A stretch of DNA of 41,332 nucleotides from Microvirga lenta (GCF_020532555.1 NZ_JAJBBR010000011.1:1-41332); one strand, 5' to 3'; counted from the stretch's first letter, positions 15,809-25,688 are shown. Notes: generated by a model not told the origin, from the sequence alone. Translations and numbers: made by a program.

Positions 15809-17158
15809 TTAGATGGGTCGTGGTGTTGGATCCCTCGTGCCGAACAGCCCGCCGGGACGGAAGATCAGAAAGACGACGAGCGCGACATATAAAGCGATGT
15901 CGCGCGCCTCGATGGGTAAATATGCCGACCAGAGCGTTTCGAACAATCCCACCGCGAAGCCGCCCAGGAGCGCCCCTGGAATCGAGCCGATCCCGCCGAT
16001 GATGGCGGCGATCAGCGCCTTCAGGCCGTACTGAAACCCTCCTGCGAAACCCAGGCCGCCATATTGCGCCACGATGAGCAGGCCCGCCAGAGCCGCCATG
16101 GCGCCCGCCAGGGCGAGGGTCTGGAGCAGGAGGCGGGGGCCGTCGATCCCGAACAGGGCCGCCGCCTGCGCGTCGTCCGCATAGGCGCGCCAGGCTCGGC
16201 CGAAACCTGTGGATTTCATGAGCCAGAGGAGGAGGAGGGCGACGACGAGGCCGATTCCGGTGGTGGTCGGGGTGATCGGCGTCAGGCTGACGAGGAAATC
16301 GCCCGACCGGGCCAGCGGCCAAGGCTCCGACCAGATCGGAGGCAGCCAGACGGTGACCGGACTCTGCACCAGCCGCAGGTACTCCATCAGGAAGAGGGAC
16401 AGGCCCACGGTGGCGATGAGGCTGGCCTGGGCGCCTGGAATGCGGCCGATGGTGAAATAGCCGCCCACAGCACTGTGAATGGTGCCGGCGAAAAGGGCGG
16501 CGGCGAGGCCCGCCCCGAGGCCGAGGAGGGGCGAGGTGACCCCGGGGACGATCGCCAGGGATGCGCCTGCGACGGTGCCCGCTGCGCCGACGGCCGCCAG
16601 CTCCCCGAAAGCCAGATTGATGCGGCCGCTCAGCCCGAAGACGAGGGCGTAGGCCACCGCGAGCAGTGCATAGATCGCGGTTCGCGGCAGGCTGACCAGG
16701 AACTGCTGGAGCGAGTAGGCCGAAGCGGCGGGAATTTCCAGCACGCCGGCATCCACCCGGCTCCCGGGATCTCCGGCCACGCCCTCCGGGGTGTCGATAT
16801 AGTAGTTCTTCAGGAAATACAGGCTCGCTCCGGAAATCGGGCCGCGCTCGGTGAGGATGCCCGTCAGCTCGGCCTTGTTCGGGGACAGGCCCTCGGCCGC
16901 GAACGCACAGATCACGGCGCGGTCCTGGACGGGACGGCCTGGATATTCCGCGGTGTATTCCAGGAGAAGCGTGCGGGGCGAAGGGCCGTTCTGCACCCGG
17001 GTGACGGTGATCCGGGCGCCGGGATTCAGGGCGGGCAGGGCGGTCCGGCACACCCGCGTCTGTTCGGCATCGACCGACAGCCCGCAGGCCGCGAGAAGGC
17101 ACAGCCCCAGGAGACAGGCGGCGAGCCGCCATGTCCGCACGAGGCCGGAGCGGACCAT
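15809..17158 (-). CDS. LivH-like branched-chain amino acid ABC permease with N-terminal lipobox domain
   Basis: The 449-residue protein combines two parts. Residues 1-25 are a signal sequence ending in a lipobox, LLAAC with Cys25, and residues about 26-145 form a predicted periplasmic domain with paired cysteines. From about 150 onward it is a LivH-type permease of the branched-chain amino acid ABC family: FLVSLPRTAIYALLAVAYALVFGLSGRINLAFGE opens it in pieces, a conserved STGFGRAWRAYADDAQAAALFGID coupling region follows, and IGGIGSIPGALLGG lies near the end. No LivM, LivF, LivG or binding-protein gene is adjacent, so it must use partners encoded elsewhere or act differently. It starts 13 bp after hemB and precedes ilvA, so the amino-acid link is plausible. 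Confidence 0.87.
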   Translation of the reverse strand: MVRSGLVRTWRLAACLLGLCLLAACGLSVDAEQTRVCRTALPALNPGARITVTRVQNGPSPRTLLLEYTAEYPGRPVQDRAVICAFAAEGLSPNKAELTGILTERGPISGASLYFLKNYYIDTPEGVAGDPGSRVDAGVLEIPAASAYSLQQFLVSLPRTAIYALLAVAYALVFGLSGRINLAFGELAAVGAAGTVAGASLAIVPGVTSPLLGLGAGLAAALFAGTIHSAVGGYFTIGRIPGAQASLIATVGLSLFLMEYLRLVQSPVTVWLPPIWSEPWPLARSGDFLVSLTPITPTTTGIGLVVALLLLWLMKSTGFGRAWRAYADDAQAAALFGIDGPRLLLQTLALAGAMAALAGLLIVAQYGGLGFAGGFQYGLKALIAAIIGGIGSIPGALLGGFAVGLFETLWSAYLPIEARDIALYVALVVFLIFRPGGLFGTRDPTPRPI

Positions 17159-17171
17159 GAAGGACCCGGTT

Positions 17172-18347
<1,176 letters not shown>

Positions 18348-18362
18348 TCACTCTTGTTCGCG

Positions 18363-18390
18363 GGCATGCGGAAAAAGCCCTCCGCATGCC
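18363..18390 (-). terminator. Hairpin just downstream of the large RTX gene
   Basis: GGCATGCGGA pairs perfectly with TCCGCATGCC (18363-18372 with 18381-18390) around an 8-nt loop, 20 bp after the stop codon on the minus strand. A T-run lies in the loop, not after the stem, so terminator activity is uncertain. Confidence 0.5.
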
Positions 18391-18410
18391 GCCAGTGTCG
18401 AGAGGGGACC

Positions 18411-20450
18411 TTAGACGACGAAGAAGTCGTTTGCGGTGAGCTTGAGCTTCTTGGCCATCTTGGCGATCTCGACCGCCTTGCCCGCACCCGATCCGTCGGC
18501 ATCGTAATACAGGATGCCCTTCTTCTTGCTGTAGACCAGGTAGTCGTCCTTGCCCTTGGCCTTCTCCAGGCTGAAGAACTTCTTGTTCAGCTTGGCCGGC
18601 TTGGCTTCCGAGCCCTTCTTGCCCAGCTTCTTGAACACCTTGTTGTCGAGCCAGATCGTGTCGTCGGCCACCGAGAAGTCGGTGATCGTGTCCAGGTTCT
18701 TCTTGCTCGGCTTGGTGTCGAACACGAACACGTCCTTGCCCGCGCCGCCGGTCAACACGTCCTTGCCGGCCTTGCCGTAGAGCTTGTCGTTGCCGTCTTG
18801 GCCCGTCAGCCGGTTCGCCCCCTTGGTGCCCACCATAACAAGATCGGTCCGGGGTGGCGGCGGAGGAGGAGGCGGCGGCTCGCCTTCCGCACGAAGCTGA
18901 AACCGTTGAAAGAACGCGCCGCCGCTCTCCGAACCGGCCTCATGTGTATCTTCCTGGCCCGGTTGGGTCCCGTTGCCATGCCACGAGACGATCCAGCTGC
19001 CGTCAGAGAGAACCTCCACAATCGGTTCACTTTGCAGGCCGACCGTCGAGGTCGCCACTCGGGTTTCGGTGCCGACGCGGTCGCCATTGGCATCGAAGAC
19101 CTGCTGGAAGACCTCCACCTCAGGGGGCTGACCGGTCTGCGACACATCGTTGTCCCAGACCGCCACGATGTGACCTGTGGGCAAGGCTACGATGTTGAGA
19201 AACCCTGTGTCACCCTCAACCGTGGTGTTGATGCGCGTCTCCCCACCAACCTTTGCGCCGCTGGCGTCGAAGCGCTGGAAGAAGTACCCATTGGTATCCT
19301 CCTGGCCGAGTTGAGTGCCCTTTCCACCCCATGCCACCACGAATCCGCCGTTCGGCAGCTCGACAATGTCATAGATTGACTGCATGCCCTCCGTCGATGC
19401 GCTCACCAGGGATTTGACTCCCGCGGCGCGGCCATCGGCATTGAAGACCTGGTAGTAGAGATCGGCCGAAGCAGGGCTTTCTCCTTCCTGCCAGAGCGTC
19501 ACCCACTTTCCGTCAGCAAGCGCCTTGAGTTTGGTCGATGGGCTTGTATCCGTTCCTTCTTCGGGGGTCAGCTTGGTCGGTCCGCCTCGTTTCGAGCCAT
19601 CGGCATTGAAGGCCTGCTGCCAAGTATGATTTCCGGATTGATCGTAAGTGATGACCCATCCTCCATCCGTCAGGCCGACGGAGGTTTCAAAGGATTCGCT
19701 GGCGTCCGAGGTCGGATTGTTGATCAGTATTTCGGTTCCGATGGCATGCCCGTCCGCATCGAAACGCTGAAGGAAGGCACCATCGTCGTCCACATGGTCG
19801 GCCTGTGTTCCGTTTCCATCCCAAACGATTCCGAAATTGCCACCGGAAAGTTCTACAAAACGGCCGAACGATTGGGTTCCTTCGACTGTCGTGTTGACGC
19901 GCGTCACGCTTCCTGCCGGAGCTCCAGTGGAGTCGAAGCGTTGATAGAAGATGCCGTTATCGTCCTGGCCCGTCTGCGTGCTGCCTCCTGACCAGACGAC
20001 CATGAAGCCGCCATCGGCCAGCTTGCGTGTCAACGGGAGCCAGCCTGGGGAGTAGGGTAGGTCGTCGATCCGTGCCTCTTCTCCAACGCGTCCGGCGGAA
20101 TCGAACGTCTGGTAATAAATTCCATCCAAGAGAGCCGGACTGGACGGTAGGTCGACACCCCAAACGCCAGTCCACCTGCCGTCGGCAAGGGGCAGAACAT
20201 GGGTAAAGCTCACGACACCCGTTGTCGTCGCGTTGGTTCGCACCTCGTCCCCGATCGGATTCAGGTTGGCATCGAACACTTGATGAAAGAAGCCATACTC
20301 GTCCTGCTGGCCCGTCTGCGTACCGGTGCCGTACCAGGTTGCGAGCAGGCGCCCGTCCGAGAGCTGGGCGAAGCTCAGGTATCGTTGCTCGCCGCTCAAA
20401 GACGTGTTGACACGGGTCTCACCGCCCACGCGATGGATAGAATAGGACAT
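18411..20450 (-). CDS. Nine-repeat secreted protein with C-terminal RTX calcium-binding region
   Basis: A 679-residue protein with no Sec signal. Residues about 9-530 are nine imperfect repeats of 51-60 residues with the pattern W-x-G-x-GTQ-xGQ-x-D...FQRFD-x-x-G...ETRVNT; the regular beta pattern suggests a propeller-like or beta-solenoid fold. A nine-proline linker (18852-18878) leads to two RTX repeats (GKAGKDVLTGGAGKDVFVFD) and a lysine-rich C-terminal domain ending LTANDFFVV, consistent with a type I secretion signal. The start is ATG 20450 with GAGG upstream. No cognate ABC exporter is nearby. Function is unknown; an adhesin or calcium-stabilised surface protein is a reasonable guess. 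Confidence 0.87.
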   Translation of the reverse strand: MSYSIHRVGGETRVNTSLSGEQRYLSFAQLSDGRLLATWYGTGTQTGQQDEYGFFHQVFDANLNPIGDEVRTNATTTGVVSFTHVLPLADGRWTGVWGVDLPSSPALLDGIYYQTFDSAGRVGEEARIDDLPYSPGWLPLTRKLADGGFMVVWSGGSTQTGQDDNGIFYQRFDSTGAPAGSVTRVNTTVEGTQSFGRFVELSGGNFGIVWDGNGTQADHVDDDGAFLQRFDADGHAIGTEILINNPTSDASESFETSVGLTDGGWVITYDQSGNHTWQQAFNADGSKRGGPTKLTPEEGTDTSPSTKLKALADGKWVTLWQEGESPASADLYYQVFNADGRAAGVKSLVSASTEGMQSIYDIVELPNGGFVVAWGGKGTQLGQEDTNGYFFQRFDASGAKVGGETRINTTVEGDTGFLNIVALPTGHIVAVWDNDVSQTGQPPEVEVFQQVFDANGDRVGTETRVATSTVGLQSEPIVEVLSDGSWIVSWHGNGTQPGQEDTHEAGSESGGAFFQRFQLRAEGEPPPPPPPPPRTDLVMVGTKGANRLTGQDGNDKLYGKAGKDVLTGGAGKDVFVFDTKPSKKNLDTITDFSVADDTIWLDNKVFKKLGKKGSEAKPAKLNKKFFSLEKAKGKDDYLVYSKKKGILYYDADGSGAGKAVEIAKMAKKLKLTANDFFVV
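18880..20426 (-). repeat. Nine tandem ~57-residue protein repeats
   Basis: By eye, repeat boundaries fall after each ...F(D/N)xxGxxxG motif, about every 51-60 residues. Repeats 1, 3, 4, 7, 8 and 9 are closest to the consensus; 2, 5 and 6 are diverged and lack part of the GTQxGQ motif. Amino-acid similarity is clearer than nucleotide similarity, so the duplications are old. Confidence 0.8.
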
Positions 20451-20491
20451 TGCAAGTGCCTCTGGTGGATGGGCATAGCCAAATTAGATAC

Positions 20492-20508
20492 AATATATCG
20501 TATATATT
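20492..20508. promoter_or_regulatory. AT-rich palindrome between divergent genes
   Basis: AATATAT-CGT-ATATATT is a 7-bp perfect inverted repeat with a 3-bp centre, 42 bp upstream of the large RTX gene start. It lies in a very AT-rich patch of a GC-rich genome, between that gene and the rightward hydrolase gene. It is a likely promoter/operator or nucleoid-protein site. Confidence 0.5.
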
Positions 20509-20684
20509 CCCTTAATCGATGGCTGTCGAGGGGTGCCGTATTCCCTTGTAGTTGCGCCAAGTTCGCGAAGCTGAAGCGATCCATTGGCTCTGGCTGGGAC
20601 GTCTGTGCAAAGTGCCTGTCGATTCCACACATTGACCGCCGCACCCCCGCCCGCTTATCCCTCATCCGAACCAAGGAGCCGGCG

Positions 20685-21737
20685 ATGGACGACAGCCGCG
20701 AAGCGATCTGCGAACGTCACGGCGAGGCGGGGGTGATCACCCTCAACCGGCCGAAGGCGCTCAATGCTCTGACCCTGTCCATGGTGCGGGAGATGCGCCG
20801 GGCGCTCGACGCCTGGGCGGCGGATCCCGCCGTGTCGCGGATCGTGGTGGAAGGGGCCGGCGAGAAGGCGTTCTGCGCAGGCGGCGACATCCGGCGGCTG
20901 ACCGAGCTCGGCCGCGCCGGGCAGAAGGCGGAGGGGCTGGCCTTCTGGCGCGAGGAATACCAGCTCAACGCCCTCATCAAGCGCTATCCGAAGCCCTACA
21001 TCTCCCTCGTCGACGGCATCGTCATGGGCGGCGGTGTCGGCGTCTCGCTCCACGGCTCCCACCGGGTGGCCGGGGAGCGCTATCTCTTCGCCATGCCCGA
21101 GGTCGGAATCGGCTTTTTTCCCGACGTGGGCGGGACCTACGCCCTACCGCGCCTGCCGGGACAGACGGGCATGTACCTCGCGCTCACGGGCGAGCGGGTC
21201 AAACGGGCCGACGCGAAGATGCTCGGCCTGGCGACCCATGCGATCGACAGCAAGGATTTCGGTGCCCTGCGCCAGGCCCTGGTCGACGGGGAGCCCGTGG
21301 AGAACGCCCTGATGCGCGTCTCCGTCGATCCGGGTGCGGCCCCCCTCGCGGATCAGAGGGCGGTCATCGATGCCTGTTTTTCGGCCGGGAGCGTCTCCGC
21401 CATCCTCCAGCGTCTCGACGAGGCTGCGGAAAAGGGTTCGGACTTCGCGGCCAGAACCGCGGCGGGAATGCGGACCAAATCGCCCACGAGCATGTGCATC
21501 GCCTTCGAGCAGGTCCGTCGCGGGGCGGAGATGGATTTCGAAGAGGCGATGAGGACGGAGTTCCGGATCGTCTCCCGGATCTTCGACGGTCACGATTTCT
21601 ACGAGGGGGTGAGGGCAGTTCTCGTGGACAAGGACAACCAGCCGCGCTGGCAGCCGGCCTCCCTCGAGGAGGTCGATCCCGCCGCCATCGACCGTCACTT
21701 CGCCAGCCTCGGCGAGCGGGATCTGGAGATCGCCTGA
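20685..21737 (+). CDS. Enoyl-CoA hydratase/isomerase family protein, 3-hydroxyisobutyryl-CoA hydrolase-like
   Basis: A crotonase-fold enzyme of 350 residues, most like 3-hydroxyisobutyryl-CoA hydrolase of valine catabolism, which releases 3-hydroxyisobutyrate from its CoA ester. Supporting motifs are the CoA oxyanion loops FCAGGDIRRL (about 62-71) and VMGGGVGVSLHGSHRVA (about 113-129), and the catalytic-region MPEVGIGFFPDVGGTY, which is diagnostic of the hydrolase subgroup. A long C-terminal helical region includes MRTKSPTSM. I use ATG 20685, preceded by AAGGAG, because upstream residues in the frame are unrelated. Its stop overlaps the start of the next gene (TGATG), so the two are translationally coupled. 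A related hydratase function cannot be excluded. Confidence 0.9.
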   Translation: MDDSREAICERHGEAGVITLNRPKALNALTLSMVREMRRALDAWAADPAVSRIVVEGAGEKAFCAGGDIRRLTELGRAGQKAEGLAFWREEYQLNALIKRYPKPYISLVDGIVMGGGVGVSLHGSHRVAGERYLFAMPEVGIGFFPDVGGTYALPRLPGQTGMYLALTGERVKRADAKMLGLATHAIDSKDFGALRQALVDGEPVENALMRVSVDPGAAPLADQRAVIDACFSAGSVSAILQRLDEAAEKGSDFAARTAAGMRTKSPTSMCIAFEQVRRGAEMDFEEAMRTEFRIVSRIFDGHDFYEGVRAVLVDKDNQPRWQPASLEEVDPAAIDRHFASLGERDLEIA

Positions 21738-22192
21738 TGCGGACCCACGGCCCGAGGCATTCCTCCGAGACGACGCGCGACTACATCTCCGACCGGATCG
21801 AGGAGCGGCCCGCCACGCCCCGCGCCGTGCGCTGGAACCTGGCCCTGACCGTGTTCATGCGCATCCTGGCGATCTTCTGGATCATGAAGGGGCTCAGCGC
21901 CTGGGCGGTTATCCTGGGAATCTGGACCCCGGTGGGCCAGTTCGAGATCCGCTCCACCGGGTACCAGGCCACCATCATCTATTTCGCGCTCATCGACCTC
22001 ATCGCGGCCGTAGGGCTCTGGATGGCGAGCACCTGGGGCGGGATCATGTGGCTGCTGGCGATCATGAGCCACCTCATCCTGGCGGCGTTCTTCCCCGGCA
22101 TCGTTCAGGCCAATACCGCGGTCATGATCGCGTTCGTGGCGTTCATCGTGACCTATCTCGCCCTGTCCTGGCTCGCAGCCCACGAGAAATAG
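21737..22192 (+). CDS. Four-helix integral membrane protein (DUF6163-like)
   Basis: A 151-residue predicted inner-membrane protein. A charged N-terminus of about 35 residues precedes four hydrophobic segments (approximately 36-55, 78-95, 100-120 and 124-145), for example TIIYFALIDLIAAVGLW and MIAFVAFIVTYLALSWL. It resembles a family of small uncharacterised Hyphomicrobiales proteins that I would place in DUF6163, with moderate certainty. The ATG at 21737 overlaps the stop codon of the CoA hydrolase-like gene. The coupling suggests a shared role, but nothing in the sequence defines it. Confidence 0.82.
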   Translation: MRTHGPRHSSETTRDYISDRIEERPATPRAVRWNLALTVFMRILAIFWIMKGLSAWAVILGIWTPVGQFEIRSTGYQATIIYFALIDLIAAVGLWMASTWGGIMWLLAIMSHLILAAFFPGIVQANTAVMIAFVAFIVTYLALSWLAAHEK

Positions 22193-22390
22193 CCGCGCCC
22201 GATCAACCAGCTAAAAGTTGCGACTTCCTCCTCGAATGGGGAGGGGACGCAAGGGCATGTTCCGATATAACGCAAGGTGACCGCTCTCCCTGACGGATCT
22301 GGAAGTTTCGCGTCACGGTGCGCAGGCGGGGGGCTGGTTTCGACGTGCCGGCAGATTGCGCCGGGTCCGCATCAAACGGGGATTTTCACC

Positions 22391-22672
22391 ATGTTTCGTC
22401 GCTTTCTCTTCTGCAACCTGCTCGCGTTGCCGTTCCTGGCGTCCCAGCCGGTTCTCGCCCAATCCTTTCCTCTGGGACCGGTGATCGACGCGATCGGACG
22501 GGCGCAGAGCCCTGCTCCCGCGCCCCAAGTCGCGCCCGGGCATGGCCCGAAGAGGAAAATGGCTCCTGCCGGGAGGGCGGGCCGAAGCGCCAAGCCTGTG
22601 AGGCAGCCGCGCTACCAGAGGCCGGGCGATTCGGGCGGTTCGTCCCCCGGATACCTGCTCGGCAACGGATGA
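22391..22672 (+). CDS. Small exported protein of unknown function
   Basis: A 93-residue product from ATG 22391. Residues 1-23 look like a Sec signal peptide (basic MFRR, hydrophobic core LLALPFLAS, cleavage at VLA-QS). The mature ~70 residues are rich in Pro, Arg, Gly and Ala, without cysteines or recognisable domain, and probably disordered. A GGGGAT site lies about eight bases upstream, and a strong hairpin follows the stop. I do not recognise the family. Codon use matches neighbouring genes, and the signal peptide makes it more credible than a chance frame. Confidence 0.6.
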   Translation: MFRRFLFCNLLALPFLASQPVLAQSFPLGPVIDAIGRAQSPAPAPQVAPGHGPKRKMAPAGRAGRSAKPVRQPRYQRPGDSGGSSPGYLLGNG

Positions 22673-22698
22673 CCCTGCGGAAAGAGCTGTTGACCTGG

Positions 22699-22724
22699 GG
22701 TGCCGCGATCACGATTGCGGCACC
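22699..22724 (+). terminator. Hairpin after the small exported protein gene
   Basis: GGTGCCGC/GCGGCACC (22699-22706 with 22717-22724) forms a perfect 8-bp stem around a 10-nt loop that can itself pair through ATC/GAT. It lacks a T-tract, so termination would be weak or factor-dependent. Confidence 0.45.
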
Positions 22725-22894
22725 GCGGCAGCAATCCTGTGGGAATCCGATGTGCCTTAATATCGCCGCGTTGTTCCTCGTTTTGAATACCCTTCATTAA
22801 TCGTCCCTCGGCATGTTCGTGCCGAGAACGGTCCGGGCGTGGAGGTCTTCTCCGTTCCCGTTCCCAGGAAACACAAACCGAGAGCTTGCACTTC

Positions 22895-24157
22895 ATGGTC
22901 TCACGCCGTTCCCTCCTGACAGGATCGCTTGCCCTTGTCTTCACCCCGGCAGCGGCTCTGGCCCAGCAATTCGCCGGGAATCAGGCCGAGTGGTCGCAGA
23001 ACTACGAGGCGGTCTCTCGGTCCCGTGTCCAGCGGACGTCCACGCCGATGCTGTCGGCCGAGGCGCTCGCGGCGACCGAGCAGATGATCGAGTACTACCG
23101 CAACATCTCGGCGCGCGGCGGCTGGCAGCCGGTGCGCGGCGTCGAGGGCATGCGCGTGGGCTCCAACAGCCCGGCGGTCATCGCCCTGCGTCAGCGTCTC
23201 ATCACCACGGGCGACCTCGATCCGGCGGCGGGCGAGTCGCCGATCTACGATTCCTACGTCGAGGCCGGCGTCCGCCGCTTCCAGGCCCGCCACGGCCTCA
23301 GCTCCACCGGCACGATGACGGCGGCGACCGTCGCCGCCATGAACGTGCCGGTCGACGTGCGCATCCGTCAGCTCGAGATCAATGTGGTGCGCCTGCGCTC
23401 GCTCTCGGGCAATCTGGGCCACCGCTACGTGGTGGCGAACATCCCGGCCGCCCTGGTGGAGACGGTGGAGGGCGGTGTCGTTCACACCCGCCACGCCGCC
23501 GGCGTGGGCAAGATCGACCGTCAGTCGCCGATCCTCAATTCCAAGGTCGTCGAGGTCAATTTCAACCCGTTCTGGACCGTTCCGGCTTCGATCATCCGCA
23601 AGGACCTGATCCCGAAGATGCAGAAGGAGCCGAACTACCTGACGGACAACAAGATCCGCATCTTCAAGGGCGACCAGGAGATCCCGCCGTCCCAGGTCAA
23701 CTGGTTCTCGGACGAGGCGACCCGTTACCGGTTCCGCCAGGATCCGGGCGGCGAGCTGAACTCCATGGGGTTCGTGCGCATCAACATCCCGAACCAGCAC
23801 GGCGTCTACATGCATGATACGCCGTCCAAGGGCATCTTCGGCGACGACTTCCGGTTCGTGTCATCGGGCTGCATCCGCGTCCAGAACGTGCGCGACTACA
23901 TCGAGTGGCTCCTGAAGGACACCCCCGGCTGGTCCCGCGAGCAGATCGACGCGGCCTTCAAGTCCGGCGAGCGGATCGACGCCCGGCTGACGCAGCCGGT
24001 TCCGATCCACTGGGTCTACGTCACCGCCTGGGCCACCCCCGACGGTCTCGTCCAGTTCCGGGACGACATCTACAACAAGGACGGCCTCGGCAGCGCGATC
24101 CCGGTCGCGAGCCGCGTTCCGACCGAGCCGGACGCCGAGATGTTCCTGCAGAACTGA
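22895..24157 (+). CDS. L,D-transpeptidase family protein
   Basis: Predicted periplasmic enzyme that cross-links peptidoglycan or anchors proteins through diaminopimelate. The 420-residue product from ATG 22895 begins with a twin-arginine-like signal (SRRSLLTG then a hydrophobic stretch to AALAQ). A peptidoglycan-binding region lies at about 88-145 (NSPAVIALRQRLITTGD and VEAGVRRFQARHGLSSTG). The YkuD catalytic domain follows, with His307 in YMHDTP and nucleophile Cys326 in SSGCIRVQN. The arrangement matches the YcbB/LdtD-like class. An upstream in-frame TTG at 22886 is possible. A hairpin at 22807-22826 lies in its leader. Confidence 0.95.
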   Translation: MVSRRSLLTGSLALVFTPAAALAQQFAGNQAEWSQNYEAVSRSRVQRTSTPMLSAEALAATEQMIEYYRNISARGGWQPVRGVEGMRVGSNSPAVIALRQRLITTGDLDPAAGESPIYDSYVEAGVRRFQARHGLSSTGTMTAATVAAMNVPVDVRIRQLEINVVRLRSLSGNLGHRYVVANIPAALVETVEGGVVHTRHAAGVGKIDRQSPILNSKVVEVNFNPFWTVPASIIRKDLIPKMQKEPNYLTDNKIRIFKGDQEIPPSQVNWFSDEATRYRFRQDPGGELNSMGFVRINIPNQHGVYMHDTPSKGIFGDDFRFVSSGCIRVQNVRDYIEWLLKDTPGWSREQIDAAFKSGERIDARLTQPVPIHWVYVTAWATPDGLVQFRDDIYNKDGLGSAIPVASRVPTEPDAEMFLQN

Positions 24158-24180
24158 CCCTGGGACACGCCAGGTCTCGA

Positions 24181-24210
24181 CAGCAGCCCGCCTCACATGG
24201 CGGGCTGTTG
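24181..24210 (+). terminator. Terminator after the L,D-transpeptidase gene
   Basis: A 12-bp stem (24181-24192 with 24199-24210, one G-T pair) with loop TCACAT is followed by CATTT. A good hairpin with a short T-tract, placed between two independently controlled genes. Confidence 0.7.
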
Positions 24211-24247
24211 CATTTCCGGCGCCGGGTAGGCATGTGTTTTGAACGGG

Positions 24248-24275
24248 TTGGCGCCCTTCGCCGGCCCATGATAAA
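24248..24275 (+). promoter_or_regulatory. Candidate promoter for the glyA-nrdR-rib cluster
   Basis: TTGGCG (24248-24253), a 16-bp spacer and GATAAA (24270-24275), giving a leader of about 85 nt before glyA. Found by eye; only moderate match. I see no riboswitch consensus in the leader. Confidence 0.35.
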
Positions 24276-24368
24276 GGCCACGGACACATTCAGATCGAGT
24301 TGCCGTCTTCGTCCGGGCGCGACGCCAGGAACCGCCGGACCGGCCGCTCACAGGAGGCGAGGGTTACC

Positions 24369-25673
24369 ATGAGCGCGAGTGAAGCGGCACGCAGCCATCT
24401 GTCCAACAGCTTTTTCTCGGCGAGCCTCGCCGACAGCGATCCCGAGATCGCCCGCGCCATCGAACTCGAACTCGGCCGGCAGCGCGACGAGATCGAGCTG
24501 ATCGCCTCCGAGAACATCGTCTCCCGCGCCGTGCTCGAGGCGCAGGGCTCGGTGATGACCAACAAGTACGCCGAGGGCTATCCGGGCCGCCGCTACTATG
24601 GCGGCTGCCAGTTCGTGGACATCGCCGAGGAGCTCGCCATCGACCGCGCCAAGCGCCTGTTCGACTGCAAGTTCGCCAATGTGCAGCCCAATTCCGGCTC
24701 CCAGGCCAACCAGGCCGTCTTCATGGCGCTCATGAAGCCCGGCGACACCTTCATGGGTCTCGATCTCGCCTGCGGCGGACACCTGACCCACGGCTCCCCG
24801 GTCAACATGTCGGGCAAGTGGTTCAACGTGGTGAGCTACAAGGTGCGCGAGAGCGACCAGATCATCGACATGGACGAGGTCGCCCGTCTCGCCCGCGAGC
24901 ACAAGCCGAAGGTGATCGTGGCCGGCGGCTCGGCCTATTCCCGCTTCTGGGACTTTGCCCGCTTCCGGGAGATCGCGGACGACGTCGGCGCCTTCTTCAT
25001 GGTCGACATCGCCCATTTCGCCGGTCTCGTGGCGGGCGGCGCCCATCCGTCGCCGTTCCCCCACGCCCACGTGGTCACCACCACCACCCACAAGACCCTG
25101 CGCGGCCCGCGCGGCGGCATGATCCTCACCAATGACGAGGACATCGCCAAGAAGGTGAATTCCGCCATCTTCCCGGGCCTCCAGGGCGGGCCGCTCATGC
25201 ACGTGATCGCCGCCAAGGCGGTGGCCTTCGGTGAAGCCCTGCGGCCCGAATTCAAGCTCTATGCCCGCTCGGTCGTGGAGAACGCCAAGGTCCTGGCCGA
25301 CACCATGCTGTCGGGCGGCTACGTCATCGTGGCCGGCGGCACCGACAACCACCTGATGCTGGTCGACCTGCGGCCGAAGAAGCTCACCGGCAAGGCGGCC
25401 GAGGCCGCCCTCGGCCGGGCTCACATCACCTGCAACAAGAACGGCGTTCCCTTCGATCCCGAGAAGCCGATGGTGACCTCGGGCGTGCGCCTGGGCACCC
25501 CGGCCGCCACCTCCCGCGGCTTCGGCGTCGCCGAGTTCCGCAAAGTGGGCGAGCTGATCGTCGAGACCCTCGACGGGCTGGCGAAGAGCGGCGACGAGGG
25601 CAATGCCGGGGTCGAGGATTCGGTCCGCCAGCGCGTGCACGAGCTGACCCGGCGCTTCCCGATCTACGCTTAA
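24369..25673 (+). CDS. glyA: Serine hydroxymethyltransferase
   Basis: GlyA interconverts serine plus tetrahydrofolate with glycine plus methylene-tetrahydrofolate, the main source of one-carbon units. From ATG 24369 it has 434 residues, the normal length. Visible features are the [21 protein letters not shown]-terminal block, [16 protein letters not shown], the PLP-binding Lys242 in [14 protein letters not shown], and the C-terminal [11 protein letters not shown]. Residues encoded upstream in the same frame from 24300 are not family sequence. GAGGG precedes the ATG. It is followed 15 bp later by nrdR, the usual alphaproteobacterial order. Confidence 0.98.
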   Translation: MSASEAARSHLSNSFFSASLADSDPEIARAIELELGRQRDEIELIASENIVSRAVLEAQGSVMTNKYAEGYPGRRYYGGCQFVDIAEELAIDRAKRLFDCKFANVQPNSGSQANQAVFMALMKPGDTFMGLDLACGGHLTHGSPVNMSGKWFNVVSYKVRESDQIIDMDEVARLAREHKPKVIVAGGSAYSRFWDFARFREIADDVGAFFMVDIAHFAGLVAGGAHPSPFPHAHVVTTTTHKTLRGPRGGMILTNDEDIAKKVNSAIFPGLQGGPLMHVIAAKAVAFGEALRPEFKLYARSVVENAKVLADTMLSGGYVIVAGGTDNHLMLVDLRPKKLTGKAAEAALGRAHITCNKNGVPFDPEKPMVTSGVRLGTPAATSRGFGVAEFRKVGELIVETLDGLAKSGDEGNAGVEDSVRQRVHELTRRFPIYA

Positions 25674-25688
25674 AGGCCGTTCCATCAC

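Noticed and set aside
14499..17132. Very long minus-strand frame spanning ilvA and the LivH-like gene
   Set aside because: Out of frame with two well-matched genes; Arg/Pro/Gly-rich product caused by high G+C at third positions.
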